64,000 bases of DNA from Portulaca oleracea (GCA_029582165.1 CM055889.1:9570341-9634340), one strand, 5' to 3'; shown: positions 44,484-55,884, counted from the stretch's first letter. Notes: a model not told the origin generated them from the letters alone. Numbers and translations: made by a program.

Positions 44484-45020
44484 CTAATAACCCAATTGGG
44501 CCTTCCAGTAATTAGACTTTGGGAAATATCCCACCTTCAAAAGCTTTGCAACTAGGGAATCCGACCTCGTTGTTGTAGCAAGGAGTGCCTTGTTAGAATC
44601 CCTATAAATTACGAAACTTGAGTCTCCCTCATTTTTTGTCGCAACATAATTTGTCTCAGGCCACCCAGCAAATGCCATTAAATTGATTCGAACCCCACTG
44701 TAATTGTTTGCTCATACTATTCAACTTCTCACACATCCTGATCAGTATGTTGAAACATTGCATAGCGTAAGTAGGGATAGCCTGAACCACCGTTTTAATC
44801 AACATTTTTTTCCACGCTTTTGACAATTCCATCCTTTAACCTTCTTCTAGACTCAATCCTCGATCACTTGGAAAACTTGCTTCTTGGATCTCCCCATGTA
44901 AGTAGGCATACCAAGGTAACGACCATGAGACTCTACGACCTTAAAACCCAAACTCTCCTGGAGCATATTCTTCAAGTGTTCGCTCACATTTCAGACATGG
45001 GATACCTCCAATTTTTCTGA
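44484..45020 (-). pseudogene. LINE (L1-like) reverse transcriptase relic
   Basis: On the minus strand 45020-44690 reads in broken frames YLGMPTYMGRSKKQVFQVIE, KKVKGWNCQKRGKKMLIKTV and VQAIPTYAMQCFNILIRMC. Then 44678-44484 reads DSLVAKLLKVGYFPKSNYWK. These are the conserved C-terminal segments of plant LINE RTs (YLG.P..., GW..K..., LIK.V.QAIPTYAM.CF). In-frame stops and frameshifts make it inactive. Confidence 0.8.
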
Positions 45021-45168
45021 GGCCACCCAACCAACTTATTAATATGAAAGTTGTTAAAACTTTAGTATGTATAAATGGAGTCATTTACATTTATAATTGT
45101 GTAATTATTTTTACATATTCACATTTATGAAATAATTTTTATCATATATGATTAATAGGAGAAATTTA

Positions 45169-45956
45169 GGCCCTGTTCAGCAACAGCGTTTGCAGTAGTG
45201 TTTAGTTTTTTCACTAATCAAAATGTTATTTTATCAAATTAGAAACGTTCGGTAAAAGAGCTTTTACAAGTAGTGGATGGCGTTTCACACCCAATAAGCT
45301 AAACGTTACTATGTTTAACGTCTGAAGAATTCAATCAGCGTTTAGGACCCTTAGGTGTTGTAGTTCCAAAACTGCCCTCAAGCTTTTGTCCCATATTACA
45401 TCTCAGACCCTTAGTATAAAATGCATCATAAAGCACAAACCCTCTCTGTAACCATCTATCTCTCATCTCCCCAAGTGCTCTCCAGTTTTCCGATCAATAG
45501 TTGATTGAGAAGCCATTAACAAACAACAAAAACAACTACTCTTCTGAGTGCCAATAAGTAGTCATTCATGAGTATTTAATTGTGAAAATTGTGTCAGTAA
45601 ATTTTAGTTTGATTTTATATCTAATTTGAAGATTTTTTTTTTATTTCATGTGATAAATTGGGATTTTGTTTGAGTTTATACCTTCAATTTAGTTCAAAGG
45701 CAAGTCCTTTGGTTGTTGTTGTTGCATGTAGGAATTGATTAGAATTCGGGTTGAATAAATTTTGGTTGTAATTTCATCAAAAATTCCTCCGTAAATGGTG
45801 AATTATCACATAAAGGTTGGTTTTGAAGTGCAGTGGAATTTATAATGTTGATGGTTGTTTGATCTACTTGGGTCCGGTTCTTTTGTGTGGATGGTAGAGT
45901 GCGGATAATGGTATGATAATAGAAATATGTGGAAAGTGTGCTATTGTATAAATTTG

Positions 45957-46009
<53 letters not shown>

Positions 46010-46198
46010 TCCGTTTTAGTCATTTTATATTCGTCAATTAATCTAATCGCTAATTTCACCGAACACATTTTTATAAATATCCAGGTAATCAAAAGCTATC
46101 AGCTATTCGCTACCGAAACAACTATCACTACTGAAAAAGCTATCCGCTACTCAAACAGCTATCCGCTACTCAATTCGCTATTTTTGTCGAAGAGGGCC
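45169..46198. mobile_element. Large non-autonomous Harbinger-type element (1030 bp)
   Basis: The left end GGCCCTGTTCAGCAACAGCG and the complement of the right end, GGCCCTCTTCGACAAAAATAGC, match at the tips. TTA flanks both sides. The right arm carries repeated TATCCGCTACTCAAACAGC-like segments. The interior has a (AAT)16 microsatellite (45961-46008) and no transposase frame. Confidence 0.65.
45961..46008. repeat. (AAT)16 microsatellite
   Basis: A perfect trinucleotide run. The polyisoleucine open frames across it are artefacts. Confidence 0.95.
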
Positions 46199-46204
46199 TT
46201 ATAG

Positions 46205-46709
46205 TTATCCCACTTGACATTTATTGTAATAATTTTTATATACCCCACTTTTGAAATTTATTGTTACCCTACTCGACTAATAGTGATACATATTAATCAT
46301 GACAAAAATTGGCTCGAGCTCAACTCGACAGACATCTTGGAAGATCGTTGGCCGAAACAAGCTCGAGCTGAACTTTAATCGAATTGAGCCTGAATAGCTT
46401 GTAAGTGGGATTGGTTCAGTGATGACCTTAATTACTAGGAGCGAGCGGTTCTTAGTACCCTATGCTAAAATTAAGAACATTACCCTTACCTGTTAGGACA
46501 GATTCCGAGATCTTAGGAACTTTACCCCCAATCGTTATTCACATTTACACTTTCTAACATATAATTCTTTTTTAACAATAATTTTCTACTTAAACACCCA
46601 ATAAATAAAGTTATCTGTTGCACTATTAGGGAGAGTGCGGTTATCCATCTCATGGATCTAGGTTTCATATAGGTTTAATGTCCACGTTCTTTGAATTTAA
46701 GATTAGAAA
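46205..46709. other. Non-coding region
   Basis: A segment with GCTCGAGCTCAACTCG and AAGCTCGAGCTGAAC (46310-46370) resembles the terminal motif of some hAT elements. No pair was found and no gene is seen. Confidence 0.35.
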
Positions 46710-46718
46710 TTATTTGAA

Positions 46719-47280
46719 GGGATATTGGATGACAATATACTGACCTTTGGGGGTATAAGATTGTAATATACCGACCTTTACTATTGGACAACGATATCCC
46801 TGACCTTTATACTTGGGTGAGATTATTATACCAACAGTGACTAAGGGGGTAGTGACTGGTTAACTGGTATATGTTCTGACATGATAGGCGGAGAGAAAAT
46901 AACCGACCCTTTCCTAGTAACCCCGTTAACCCCTCCGTTTTTGTCACTAACCCACGCTAAAAAAAATTGGCCCTAACACAGTGATTAACAGGGTGGTGAA
47001 CCGGTTTTCGTATTGACGTGACACACAACCAACCAATGTCTTGTAATGTGGGTTAGTGAGAAAAACTAAGTGGTTAATGGGGTAATTGGCCTGAAACAGT
47101 TTTTTTCCTTCGACAGCCACGTTAGCGTGCATGGGGACCGATTCACCACCCCCTTAGTTACTGTTGGTATAATAATGTCACCTAGGTATAAAGGTCAGAG
47201 ATATTGTTGTCCAATAGTAAATGTTGGTATATTATAATCCAACACCCCCAAAGGTCAATATATTAATCATCCAAATGCCC
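46719..47280. mobile_element. Mutator-like non-autonomous element with perfect 9-bp target duplication
   Basis: The 562-bp element has long terminal inverted repeats (about 150 bp, containing GACCTTTGGGGGT, TATTGGACAACGATATC and CCAACAGTGACTAAGGGGGT). TTATTTGAA occurs immediately on each side (46710-46718 and 47281-47289). A 9-bp duplication and long inverted repeats are the Mutator hallmark. It has no coding capacity. Confidence 0.85.
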
Positions 47281-47289
47281 TTATTTGAA

Positions 47290-48578
47290 TTGTCTACAGA
47301 CAAGAATAATAAAAACACGAACAAAAAACATTAAAAAAAAACCTTAGGCAGAGATTCACCCAACTAACAAACTAGACAACTCAATTAATGCTTCTTTACT
47401 AATTGCAATTTGAATGAGTTAAGGAATCGAGAAAGTTCAAACCACCTAAGGTCGTAAGCCTTCTCTCGAAGGTCATTAAGCTAACTCAATCACATTAATT
47501 GTTATTCTTACACAATCAAAAACAGTGAATAACAAGATTATAAATTTCTCCCCTAATTACAACCTAAAATATTCTCGTATTTAAGTTGCAATCATCCATC
47601 AAGTCACACCAGAACTAAGCATCTTTTCTCAAAGTTTACCTAATTCCCCATAAAATGAAGATGAGATTCGCTTGAACCTCACATCAAGTGAATCAAGTGT
47701 CAATGAGATGGAAATTCACTCAAACAATTGCGAAAATAGGAAGCAAAGTATTTGTCAAAATTAAACTAACACATTAATGGCAAATCCCTAATCTAAGTTA
47801 GGGATTTAGCGACACAGATCCATAGCATTTGACAACAAATTGAGAAGAGTAAACTGTAAAGCAAGAATAATTAATAAACGAAAGAGAAACGAAAGGGAAG
47901 AATGATAAAACCTTAAACTTGAATTATTAACAAACTTAAAAATTAGAGAAATTAACATAGAGGAGTGCTGAAAATTTGAGGGAAAACTACTACTAAGCGT
48001 TGATAGAAGATAAGACAAAAAGTAATTGTCATTTTTCAGAGTAATTAAAGTCGAAATTAGTAGTTATGGGTCGCGCAAGAGTGGGCGTGCACTAGGTTAG
48101 CCTAGGTATGGAGCTTTTTGCCTACTTATGGATTGGCGCACGGTCGTGCAAGACTGGTAAACTTCAAAATCATCTTCTAGGTTGTGTTAGCTCGCGCAAT
48201 TGCTTGCGTTCATCTTGTTTGGGATCTTTCACCCTCGTTCTCACACTGACTTCTCCGAGGCTTCCACATCTCGATCATAAAATGGTGCAATTCACCCAAA
48301 ATTCACCTACAATTGACAAGGTTCAAAACTTTTAGTAATAATGAGCAAAGATGAGCTAAACAAGGTCGATTTTGTGTCAAAATAGATCAAACACCTTCAA
48401 AACAAAGCGAGAAAATTGAGGTTTAAGGCGGTCAAACTGAAGTTTATCACTATCTAGTTATCATGCCCACAATAGTGCACTCTATTTAGCATAGTCAAAG
48501 AAAGTTGAAAATTTTCAATCTGATTTTTTGAATAATGTATATAGTAATAATTGCATTTATTTAGTTATATTAAAATTA
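47290..48578. other. Unclassified region, probably old retroelement sequence
   Basis: No open frame of interest. Segments such as CACCTAAGGTCGTAAGCCTTCTCTCG and GTCGCGCAAGAGTGGGCGTGC have the look of LTR or untranslated retroelement sequence, but I cannot define ends or family. Confidence 0.35.
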
Positions 48579-48586
48579 GATTTCAC

Positions 48587-49619
48587 TAGACCTGTACAAA
48601 TGGGCGGTTGCCCATTGGACATGTGTGAGTGTACCACAGAAAACAGGCTCTGCCCGTTTATATTGTAAATAGGTCGGGCTCTTAACGGGCATACCATTTA
48701 ATTAAGTTCGCGGGCCCCCGCGGGCCGAATTCGGGCTTGAGAATAATTAGCAATGGGTCAGTTCCAGTTACTGCTCAGGCTAAACCTCCCTTTCTCTTAC
48801 TCTTGAGCATCATTCTATTTAGGTAGGGTTCTGCCATCCGTTTCCTCCTACTTGAGCTCCCTCTCTCTCCGTCACTTCCTCCGCTGCGCCAACGACGGCC
48901 GTTAGTAGAGGCTCCTGCCGAAGCTCGATTCCACCGCCGCAACTCTCTTTCCACCAGAGGATCATACCTTTGAATTTTAAGGGTTTGTTGTACGCTATTT
49001 CTTCTCTTTCTGGGACTCCTTGTTCAAACCCAATTTTCTCTTCATTTGTTTACCCAATACGATGCTAATGTCGCCATTTTTGCTGGTTTTCGAGGTGCTT
49101 TTCGATCTGGGTTTTGCTGATTTCGTGGGTTCCTTGGCCATTGATCTCTTGCTCGAACACCCAAATGGTGGAATTTGATGAAATTGTTGATTTGTGATGA
49201 GAAATTGAAGATTTTAGGTCACTTTTGCCATCGATTTCCAGCTGGGTTCGCATTGATTTTTGAGCTAAATACCTAATTGATCGAGATTGGAATGAATTGC
49301 ACTCTTGTAAGTTGCCGATGGAAAGTGTACCACCCAAGGCTCAAGGGGTGATATAGACAGCTATGGTAATTTGCTGTAAGTCTTCACATGATGAAGCTGG
49401 CGTAGCTCGTTTAGGGCCCGTTAAAATCTCTATTCACAAAATACAAGAGCATATCAAGAAAAATTTCTATTCAATCCGACCCAAACCCGACCCAGCCCGT
49501 TTAGGGTCCATTAAAACCCAACATACTTGGGCCCAATAAAAAATGTATTGGCCGAGCCCGGTCCGACTCGTTAGTGGTTGGCCCGAACCTGGCCCAGCCC
49601 GACCCATTGCCCACCCTTA
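48587..49619. mobile_element. Non-autonomous hAT element (1033 bp) with perfect 8-bp target duplication
   Basis: GATTTCAC flanks both ends (48579-48586 and 49620-49627). Termini are TAGACCTGTACAAATGGGC and, in complement, TAAGGGTGGGCAATGGGTC. Sub-terminal GGCCCGACC/CGGGCC motifs are abundant. The middle (48830-49330) is different: a CT-rich, gene-like leader with an acquired look and an open frame of about 90 residues on the minus strand (49337-49065) without recognisable domain. A captured host fragment is possible. Confidence 0.82.
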
Positions 49620-49627
49620 GATTTCAC

Positions 49628-50170
49628 ATTTCGGATACCCGTCAATTCTAGGTTTGTAACTCCAAGCACTTGAAAATTGAACCTATTTGACGGATTCTAA
49701 GTTCCATTTCCGGATAGTAATTTGGAGATACTATTATCCTTAACCATCAAGACATATTAGTAAATTTTAAAAATCTTACGCTAATTGTTTACTTGTTGCA
49801 GTATTGAAATTGTTCACCCCTACTAGTAAGTAGTAACAACCATGGAGACAAGAGTTGACCAGTTTGATTGAACTTTTTCGGTACATACGACTCCAGAAAC
49901 AAAAAGAAAAAAACCAAAGGGACAGCAAGGAAAACCCGATGATGCCCCTAACAAACTTAAGAAGACTTGCAGCAGTTTTATCCAATAGCACGCTACCACT
50001 CGCCGCACTGTCACACACGCAGACCCCCCATCATTAAAATTACTCATCTTCTCCTCTTCCCTCTCTCAATTCTCCATTTTTCTCCAACATGCTCTCCTCC
50101 TAATTCCTAACTCATCCTCTCTCCTTCATTCTCTCTCCACACTCCAAACTCATCACCATCACCAACCACC
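49628..50170 (+). promoter_or_regulatory. Promoter and 5' leader of the PB1 gene
   Basis: The proximal region holds a CCAAT motif (near 49980) and a TC-rich leader (50040-50165) typical of plant core promoters. There is no clear TATA box. The hAT element ends about 550 bp upstream of the start codon. Confidence 0.5.
50089..50103 (+). promoter_or_regulatory. Upstream open reading frame (4 codons) in the PB1 leader
   Basis: ATG CTC TCC TCC TAA lies 67 bases before the main ATG, assuming transcription starts upstream of it. It would encode MLSS. Such minimal uORFs can lower translation of the main frame. Confidence 0.4.
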
Positions 50171-51568
50171 ATGGAAGGCTACGCTTACTCCTACCCAGAT
50201 TCCGGCGACTCCTCCCCTCGCTCCCGCGAAATCGACTTCGAGAACCCTCCGCCGTCGTGGGAGGAGCAGGCTGCTCCTCCGCCAGTACCCCCCAACCACA
50301 AGGTCAAATTCATGGTTAGCTACGGCGGCAAGATCCAGCCACGCACCCACGACAACCTCCTCTCCTACGTCGGCGGTGAGACCAAGATCCTCGCCGTCGA
50401 CCGCTCCATCAAGTTCTCCTCCCTCATGTCTAAGCTCTCCTCCCTCCTCATCTCCGACGACTCCTCCATCCCCGTCACCTCCTTCAAGTACCAGCTCCCC
50501 GGCGAAGACCTCGACGCCCTCATCTCCGTCACCAACGACGACGACCTCGACCACATGATGCACGAGTACGACCGCCTCTACAGGGCCTCTCCTAAGCCGG
50601 CGAGGCTTAGGTTGTTCGTGTTTCCGCCGCCGCAGCAGTCCTCCGGGTTCGGGTCGGGCTCGTCGGATAAGATCGACCGGGAGAGGTTTGTTGAGGCCTT
50701 GAATTCGGTGCCGGAGACGCAGCCTCCGGTGGTGGTTGGGGGCGGTGGGAATGTTGATTTCTTGTTCGGGTTGGATAGTAAGGTTAAGGCCGCCGCGGCG
50801 GCGGGGGTGGGGGTGCATGATCCGGATCGGGTCATCGTTTCGGACCCTCAGATTGATGCCCGAATCCAGGAGTTGAACCGTCTCCAGATCTCCGAGCAAC
50901 AGCATCCGGCGCCGGTGTACCGTCAGGCGGTGAAGAACGATGAGAATTTAATCGGAGGTGGGTATTCCGGCGATGGGTACCAGAAGCCGGCGCCGACTAT
51001 CCCGGCGTCGGTGCAAATCCCGGCGGGTTACTGGCAAGCGCAACACCAACCGGCGACGGTGGGAATTGATCAGCATCAGCAGCAGCACTATCAGCCGGCG
51101 CAGCCTCAGAGGCACCAGCAGCCGCAGCAGCAGCAGCAACAACAGCCGGTGTACATGATTCACACCGGAGCTCCGGCGGGTGTTTACCACGCGCCGGTGG
51201 TGCAGCCGGTGACTGCACAGCCGACGCAGGGGTACTACCAGGTGCAGCGCGTGCAGTCGGACCCCATCTACCGGGAACAGCCGCAGCCGGTGTACAACGT
51301 GGCGGCGCCGACGCAGGCGAAGGTGGCGGGGTACTCCGAAGGGATGGGAGTGCCGGTGAGACAGATGCCCGGCATGCCGGAAAACACGGGAGGGTATCAG
51401 GTGGCGTACGACGGCGGGAGTGGGAGACAGGTGTACTACGCCGCGCCGGGGGTCGTGACGGCGCCGTTCCAGGGTGTCGCCGTCAGTGCAGGGGCGGCGC
51501 CGGCGATGACTGCCGCTGACGGTAAGGTTGTTCCCACCAAGGTTACGCAAACTTCAGCCGCTGTCTGA
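50171..51568 (+). CDS. PB1-domain (octicosapeptide/Phox/Bem1p) protein
   Basis: A single-exon gene of 465 residues starts at ATG in the good context ACCACCATGGAA. The PB1 domain spans about residues 44-152. It has basic-end lysines (HKVKFMVSYGGKI, residues 43-55) and the acidic OPCA motif (QLPGEDLDALISVTNDDDLD, residues 108-127), so it could pair with other PB1 domains from both faces. The rest is low complexity: a Gly/Ser/Val linker, a conserved-looking PQIDARIQELNRLQISEQQ helix near 220-240, and a Pro/Gln/His/Tyr-rich tail with a seven-glutamine run. It resembles the plant-specific PB1 proteins without kinase or ARF domains (Arabidopsis At5g09620/At5g64430 type, from memory). Such proteins are inferred scaffolds in signalling. 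GC content and GC-ending codons are far above the surroundings. It appears intact. Confidence 0.93.
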   Translation: MEGYAYSYPDSGDSSPRSREIDFENPPPSWEEQAAPPPVPPNHKVKFMVSYGGKIQPRTHDNLLSYVGGETKILAVDRSIKFSSLMSKLSSLLISDDSSIPVTSFKYQLPGEDLDALISVTNDDDLDHMMHEYDRLYRASPKPARLRLFVFPPPQQSSGFGSGSSDKIDRERFVEALNSVPETQPPVVVGGGGNVDFLFGLDSKVKAAAAAGVGVHDPDRVIVSDPQIDARIQELNRLQISEQQHPAPVYRQAVKNDENLIGGGYSGDGYQKPAPTIPASVQIPAGYWQAQHQPATVGIDQHQQQHYQPAQPQRHQQPQQQQQQQPVYMIHTGAPAGVYHAPVVQPVTAQPTQGYYQVQRVQSDPIYREQPQPVYNVAAPTQAKVAGYSEGMGVPVRQMPGMPENTGGYQVAYDGGSGRQVYYAAPGVVTAPFQGVAVSAGAAPAMTAADGKVVPTKVTQTSAAV

Positions 51569-52051
51569 TGTAATTTTAAAAGTTTAATCGAAATAAAAAT
51601 AGATCAAAATTAATATTAAATCATATGAATGAGGTGTATTTTAATTTTAATTTCATGTCAAGGGTTTTGAGATAATAATATAAAATATAAATAGTTTGAT
51701 TAAATTAGGGTTTATTTTACTAGTATGTGTAGAGCTACAATGTGTTGTCAATTTTTTTTTTTTTGAAGTGGAGTATGTGTTGTTAATTGTTATGTTATGT
51801 GATGTGATGAGCTCAATCATATGATGTAATTTGTCCTTGTTGAGTGGGGAAAGCACATGATATTATAATTATCCCATGCTTTCGCTTTTCTTGTTTGTCT
51901 TAAGATATTACAGTGAAGACTTGACTCTTACTAATCAAATTGATAGATAATTCTTATTGTAGTGTTCGATCACTTGCATAAGTTAATGGACGTGATCAGA
52001 CTAAATGTGTTTTTTTTATAAAATTAATTATAAATAAATTATTGTTAACGA
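51569..52051 (+). other. 3' flank of the PB1 gene
   Basis: AT-rich sequence with AAATAAAAATAG near 51588, a usable polyadenylation signal. No other gene is seen. Confidence 0.5.
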
Positions 52052-52059
52052 GTGCAAAT

Positions 52060-52560
52060 TAGATCTGTTCAATGGGTCACAAACCCACTCGGCCCGACCC
52101 AACCCGAAAAAGCAGGCCATGGCCATAATTTGAGAAAGTGATCTATTCCCGCACGAACAAGTCGTGGCCTCAAATCATGGTCGGGCTGGGCTCAGTGACC
52201 CGGCCCAGCCCGACGACCTGACTAAATACAATTTTATTTTATAAAAAGCCCGGCCCGACCCGATGATTCGACTAAATACAATTTTTTTATAAAAAATCTT
52301 ATATTAAGTTTTAATTTTTTGTGACCCGGCCCGGCCTGACGAGCCCACTAAATACTTAAATAAAGTGTGTGAATTTTTAGGCTTTTTCAATAAAAAAATT
52401 CATCTTATATAATTGTTTGCCCATGGCTTTTAAGGTCAGGGCTCGTGTTGAATGTACCTGGCTTGAAGGTCGGGCCGGATTAGCTCGGGCTGGCGGGCTT
52501 CCAACCCAATTGATTGACCCGACCTGTGACCCTGCCTTGCCCAACCTTTGAATAGAGCTA
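52060..52560. mobile_element. Non-autonomous hAT element (501 bp) with perfect 8-bp target duplication
   Basis: GTGCAAAT flanks both sides (52052-52059 and 52561-52568). Termini TAGATCTGTTCAATGGGTC and, in complement, TAGCTCTATTCAAAGGTTGGGC are inverted repeats. The interior repeats GGCCCGACCCGA-type motifs, relating it to the element at 48587-49619. Confidence 0.85.
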
Positions 52561-52568
52561 GTGCAAAT

Positions 52569-53400
52569 GAATACTGATTTGTAGTACCGTAGATGAGTGT
52601 TAAATACCTGAATAAAATTATAAAAAAACGTAGTGTAACCATATGTTTGAACAAGTTGATAAATATTTAATACTAATATAATTGTTGAATGTTGAATGTT
52701 GAATGTTGAGTGTTGATGATGGATATTTGTAACAAGTTAATGTTATTAGAGCTCTAATTTGATGACGGGTATTTAAAAATCACATATCTTTCTTTCAATA
52801 GTGTTGGTATTTTGCTTTAATTTGGAATAGTTGACAATGATTTTTCTTCAAGTTGAAAATCATTGAGGACGAGTACCAAACATTATTAGCTATTTTAATA
52901 CATATAGTGATACCACTTCTAGAGTACTACTGAATGAGGTTTATGATAATGTCAAATTGTCCATTCATGTTAGGATTAACACACTAAAAATAATGGAAGT
53001 CTATTGAATTAGTATCTGCATTTTTTAAGTTTTCTTATCAATATTTAAATTTTAATAAAATTTAAAAAATACTTATGCAAAGTAAATGAAATATATATAT
53101 ATATATATATGCACTACCATGAAAGATCAAACAATAATAAGATGCAAATAACATACAAACCTACACTAGCCAACACCAAGTAAAAGAAACCTAAGAAATA
53201 TCCAATAAACTGAATGAAGACATAAAAGAACCAAACATACCTTTAAAATTACCTAAACGAGTCTTGCCTTCGATCTAGCTATGTAATATTTACCCTCCAT
53301 CTATTTCTCCAATTATTTTATGATCGTCTCCCCTAATTATTTAAAGTCAGCGTGCCAAATATATATGTTACTTAAATTTAGGGTCACAACCCTTTTTATA
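52569..53400. other. Non-coding AT-rich region
   Basis: A 9-bp tandem TTGAATGTTGAATGTTGAATG lies near 52684-52715 and a (TA)n run at about 53092-53111. No gene is seen. Confidence 0.5.
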
Positions 53401-53419
53401 CTCTTCAAATTTAATCCTG

Positions 53420-54090
53420 AAAAAATAGTTGACACACCTGATGCCCTCCATGACCTTTCCTCTGAGGACCTCAAGTATCATCAGCAGATTTCGTTTGAAA
53501 GAACAAAATTAAAGGCAAGTATCCGAGAATATATATTACCATATCTGAATATTCTTTGAGATATTCCATACTAATTTATATACTTGCTTTAATGAATCGA
53601 AAAACAAGTCCATAAGCTTCCAAAGAAGTGAAGACTGAGAAGTAAGGTAAGATTGGAAAGTATCAACAAGCAAGGAAAACAATTAAGAAAAGGCAAGAAT
53701 CAACAAGCAAGGAAAGCAATTGAGAAATCCGTTGAGGATGAAGAAGCCGCCTATAAAGATCCCTAAACTGACCTCTCCAGAGAAATAATCGATTATAAGG
53801 AAGTGTAATCGAAGTGTAAGAATTTTAGTGAAGAAAATTCTGAGTTGTAGCTACTAGTGTGTTAGTGGTGAGTTTTGTAACCAGAGGAGTGATTCTGGAG
53901 AAGCGACATTCAAGCTTCTGATCTTATAAGCAGTTCTGAGAACCTCACAGTCCTAAAACTGTCGAGTACTCTAATCTCCTATCTCTCTTTGTACCTCAAG
54001 CTTTATTCAATAAAGATGTGTTATTCAGCCCAATCTATTGTTACTAATATCCTTATGTTTATAAGTACAGAAATATTTATACATCTAGAG
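53420..54090 (+). mobile_element. LTR-like or endogenous-pararetrovirus-like fragment, undefined
   Basis: A short coding-like stretch (DALHDLSSEDLKYHQQISFE, about 53440-53500) is followed by repeated AGCAAGGAAAACAATT segments (53665-53725). Then come a TATA box (CCTATAAAG, about 53750) and a leader-like region, ending in a polyadenylation-like CAATAAAGATG near 54009. Promoter, transcribed stretch and polyadenylation signal spaced by about 260 bp resemble an LTR or a plant pararetrovirus intergenic region. Ends were not found, so the class is open. Confidence 0.25.
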
Positions 54091-54605
54091 TTCTTTCAAA
54101 TCCTCCATATATTCCAAACTCTCCTCACCATCAAATAATATTAAAAATTTGGTACTGATTATTACTCCTAATAATTACAAAGAATTTGTTGGGATGAACA
54201 GGCGTGAAATATGATAACGTGGTGCACTAAAAGTCAATGAGGGTAGAATGACTTTGTGTTAGGGTTAGTGCCATTGTAAATTTCAATGTAGAACTTTTAG
54301 TTGAACGTAACACTTGGTGCAGAGTATTTCAACTACTAAGCACTAGCTTAGTAGGTGAGAACAACATAATGAAAACAAAAAACAAAATATAAACTACAGT
54401 ACGTAATATGAAAACCGATATTTTAAACAAACGGAAAAAAAAAATTAATGTGCATAGGGCTGTTGCCTGGTGGCATGTAAAATTTGCAATAATAGAATCC
54501 CACATACAGTGTATCATGTAATGGTGATATGTAATTTAAACAAAGTACTGTATTTTCCTTTCACAAAATAATTATAATGTAAAGGAGGTGAGTACATGTT
54601 TAAAT
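54091..54605. other. Non-coding spacer
   Basis: I see nothing identifiable. Confidence 0.45.
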
Positions 54606-54900
54606 ACTTCCTCTGTCTTGCCAATTATTATACTCGTTTTGTTTCTTTTTATATTTCCATTTTATTTATCTCTTCTTATTTCTAATTATTATTTATCTCT
54701 TCTTTTTATACTCGTTCTGTTTAATGTAAATTTTATCAAATTTTTTTTATAACAATTAAGTCCACATTTTCAGTATTAACCCTTCTTTAGCTAAATTAAA
54801 ATAATTGAAGTTATTCAAATATCTTTTCCCCTCAAATTTATATTTTGGCTTAGTATCTCCTTTCCTTTTCAAAGTGGTAAATATATAGAAACGGGGGAGC
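54606..54900. mobile_element. Stowaway-like MITE, decayed
   Basis: CTTCCTCTGTCTTGCCAATT on the left and, in complement, GCTCCCCCGTTTCTATATA on the right resemble degraded Stowaway termini. Confidence 0.35.
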
Positions 54901-54914
54901 AATTTTAAGAGTCG

Positions 54915-54921
<7 letters not shown>

Positions 54922-54988
<67 letters not shown>
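54922..54988. repeat. (TA)n microsatellite
   Basis: An almost pure TA run of about 67 bases lies at the left end of a MITE. Polytyrosine/isoleucine frames across it are artefacts. Confidence 0.95.
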
Positions 54989-54991
<3 letters not shown>

Positions 54992-55229
54992 TAATTGTCA
55001 ACTTTGAAAATAGTTCAACTAATCTTTAAATATTTTGACTATAAATTTCTCAATATATACAATGACTTGTTCTATAAATTAGTACCGTCAAATTTGTAGT
55101 AAAGAATATTATCAGTAAATTATAATATTGCAATTGTTAATAAAATAATATACAAAAAAATTATCAATCAAAAAGTGACATGAGACCATGATAATCAACT
55201 AAGTGACAATTAGTATGGAATGGAGGGAG
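54989..55229. mobile_element. Stowaway-type MITE, left terminus replaced by a TA repeat
   Basis: The right end in complement is CTCCCTCCATTCCATACTAA followed by TTGTCACTTAG. The left side starts only at CATTAATTGTCAACTTTG, so the first 15 or so bases are gone and the (TA)n run abuts. Confidence 0.65.
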
Positions 55230-55657
55230 TAACTTCAAAACTAATCAATGATGTTAATACTTTTGGAAACTTATAATGAAAGTCTAATATAAAACCAATG
55301 TAAGAGAAAATTATAATGGACACAAAATATAATATTTGTATTGAAAATTCAATCTAGCTGAATTTTTCTCAATTATGTTAGTTGAAAATTTTTTATTATT
55401 AATTTGTCTAAAATAAATCCCATCTGTTAAAAATGTATGTTTCAACAAATATGATTAATTGTTGCAACAAGTCACTTTGACCAAAATACATTGATTTCAA
55501 ATTATTAAGGTAGTATCAATGATCGTTACACTTTTCAATTATGATAGTTGAAAGAATTAATTATGGTAGAATCTCCTTAAAAATATTAACTTTTGTAGAA
55601 AAATGTATATCTTAATTCGCATTATTTATTGCAACAAGTCAGTTTGATTAATATATA

Positions 55658-55884
55658 CTACCTCCGTTTTTATTTAAGTTTTCGCCTAGGTGTTTGTATC
55701 AAAAACTTTGATCGTTAATATTTTAATTTATATAATGATTCATCAAAGAAAATTGATACCATTTAATTTGCAATAAAAAAATACTACTGAAAAAGTATAA
55801 TTTTTATAAAAATATTATGTGAAAAGTTATTAATTAACAATGGATCTCAAAAAGCGTGAATGACAAATAAAAAAACAGAGGAAG
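55658..55884. mobile_element. Stowaway-type MITE
   Basis: CTACCTCCGTTTTTATTTAA after TA on the left is matched by the complement of ...AATAAAAAAACAGAGGAAG on the right. Confidence 0.7.

Noticed and set aside
45739..46204. Polyisoleucine frames
   Set aside because: They read across the (AAT)16 microsatellite.
50159..51550. Long minus-strand frames opposite the PB1 gene
   Set aside because: Shadow frames from high GC-ending codon use; no domain, whereas the plus strand has a clear PB1 domain.
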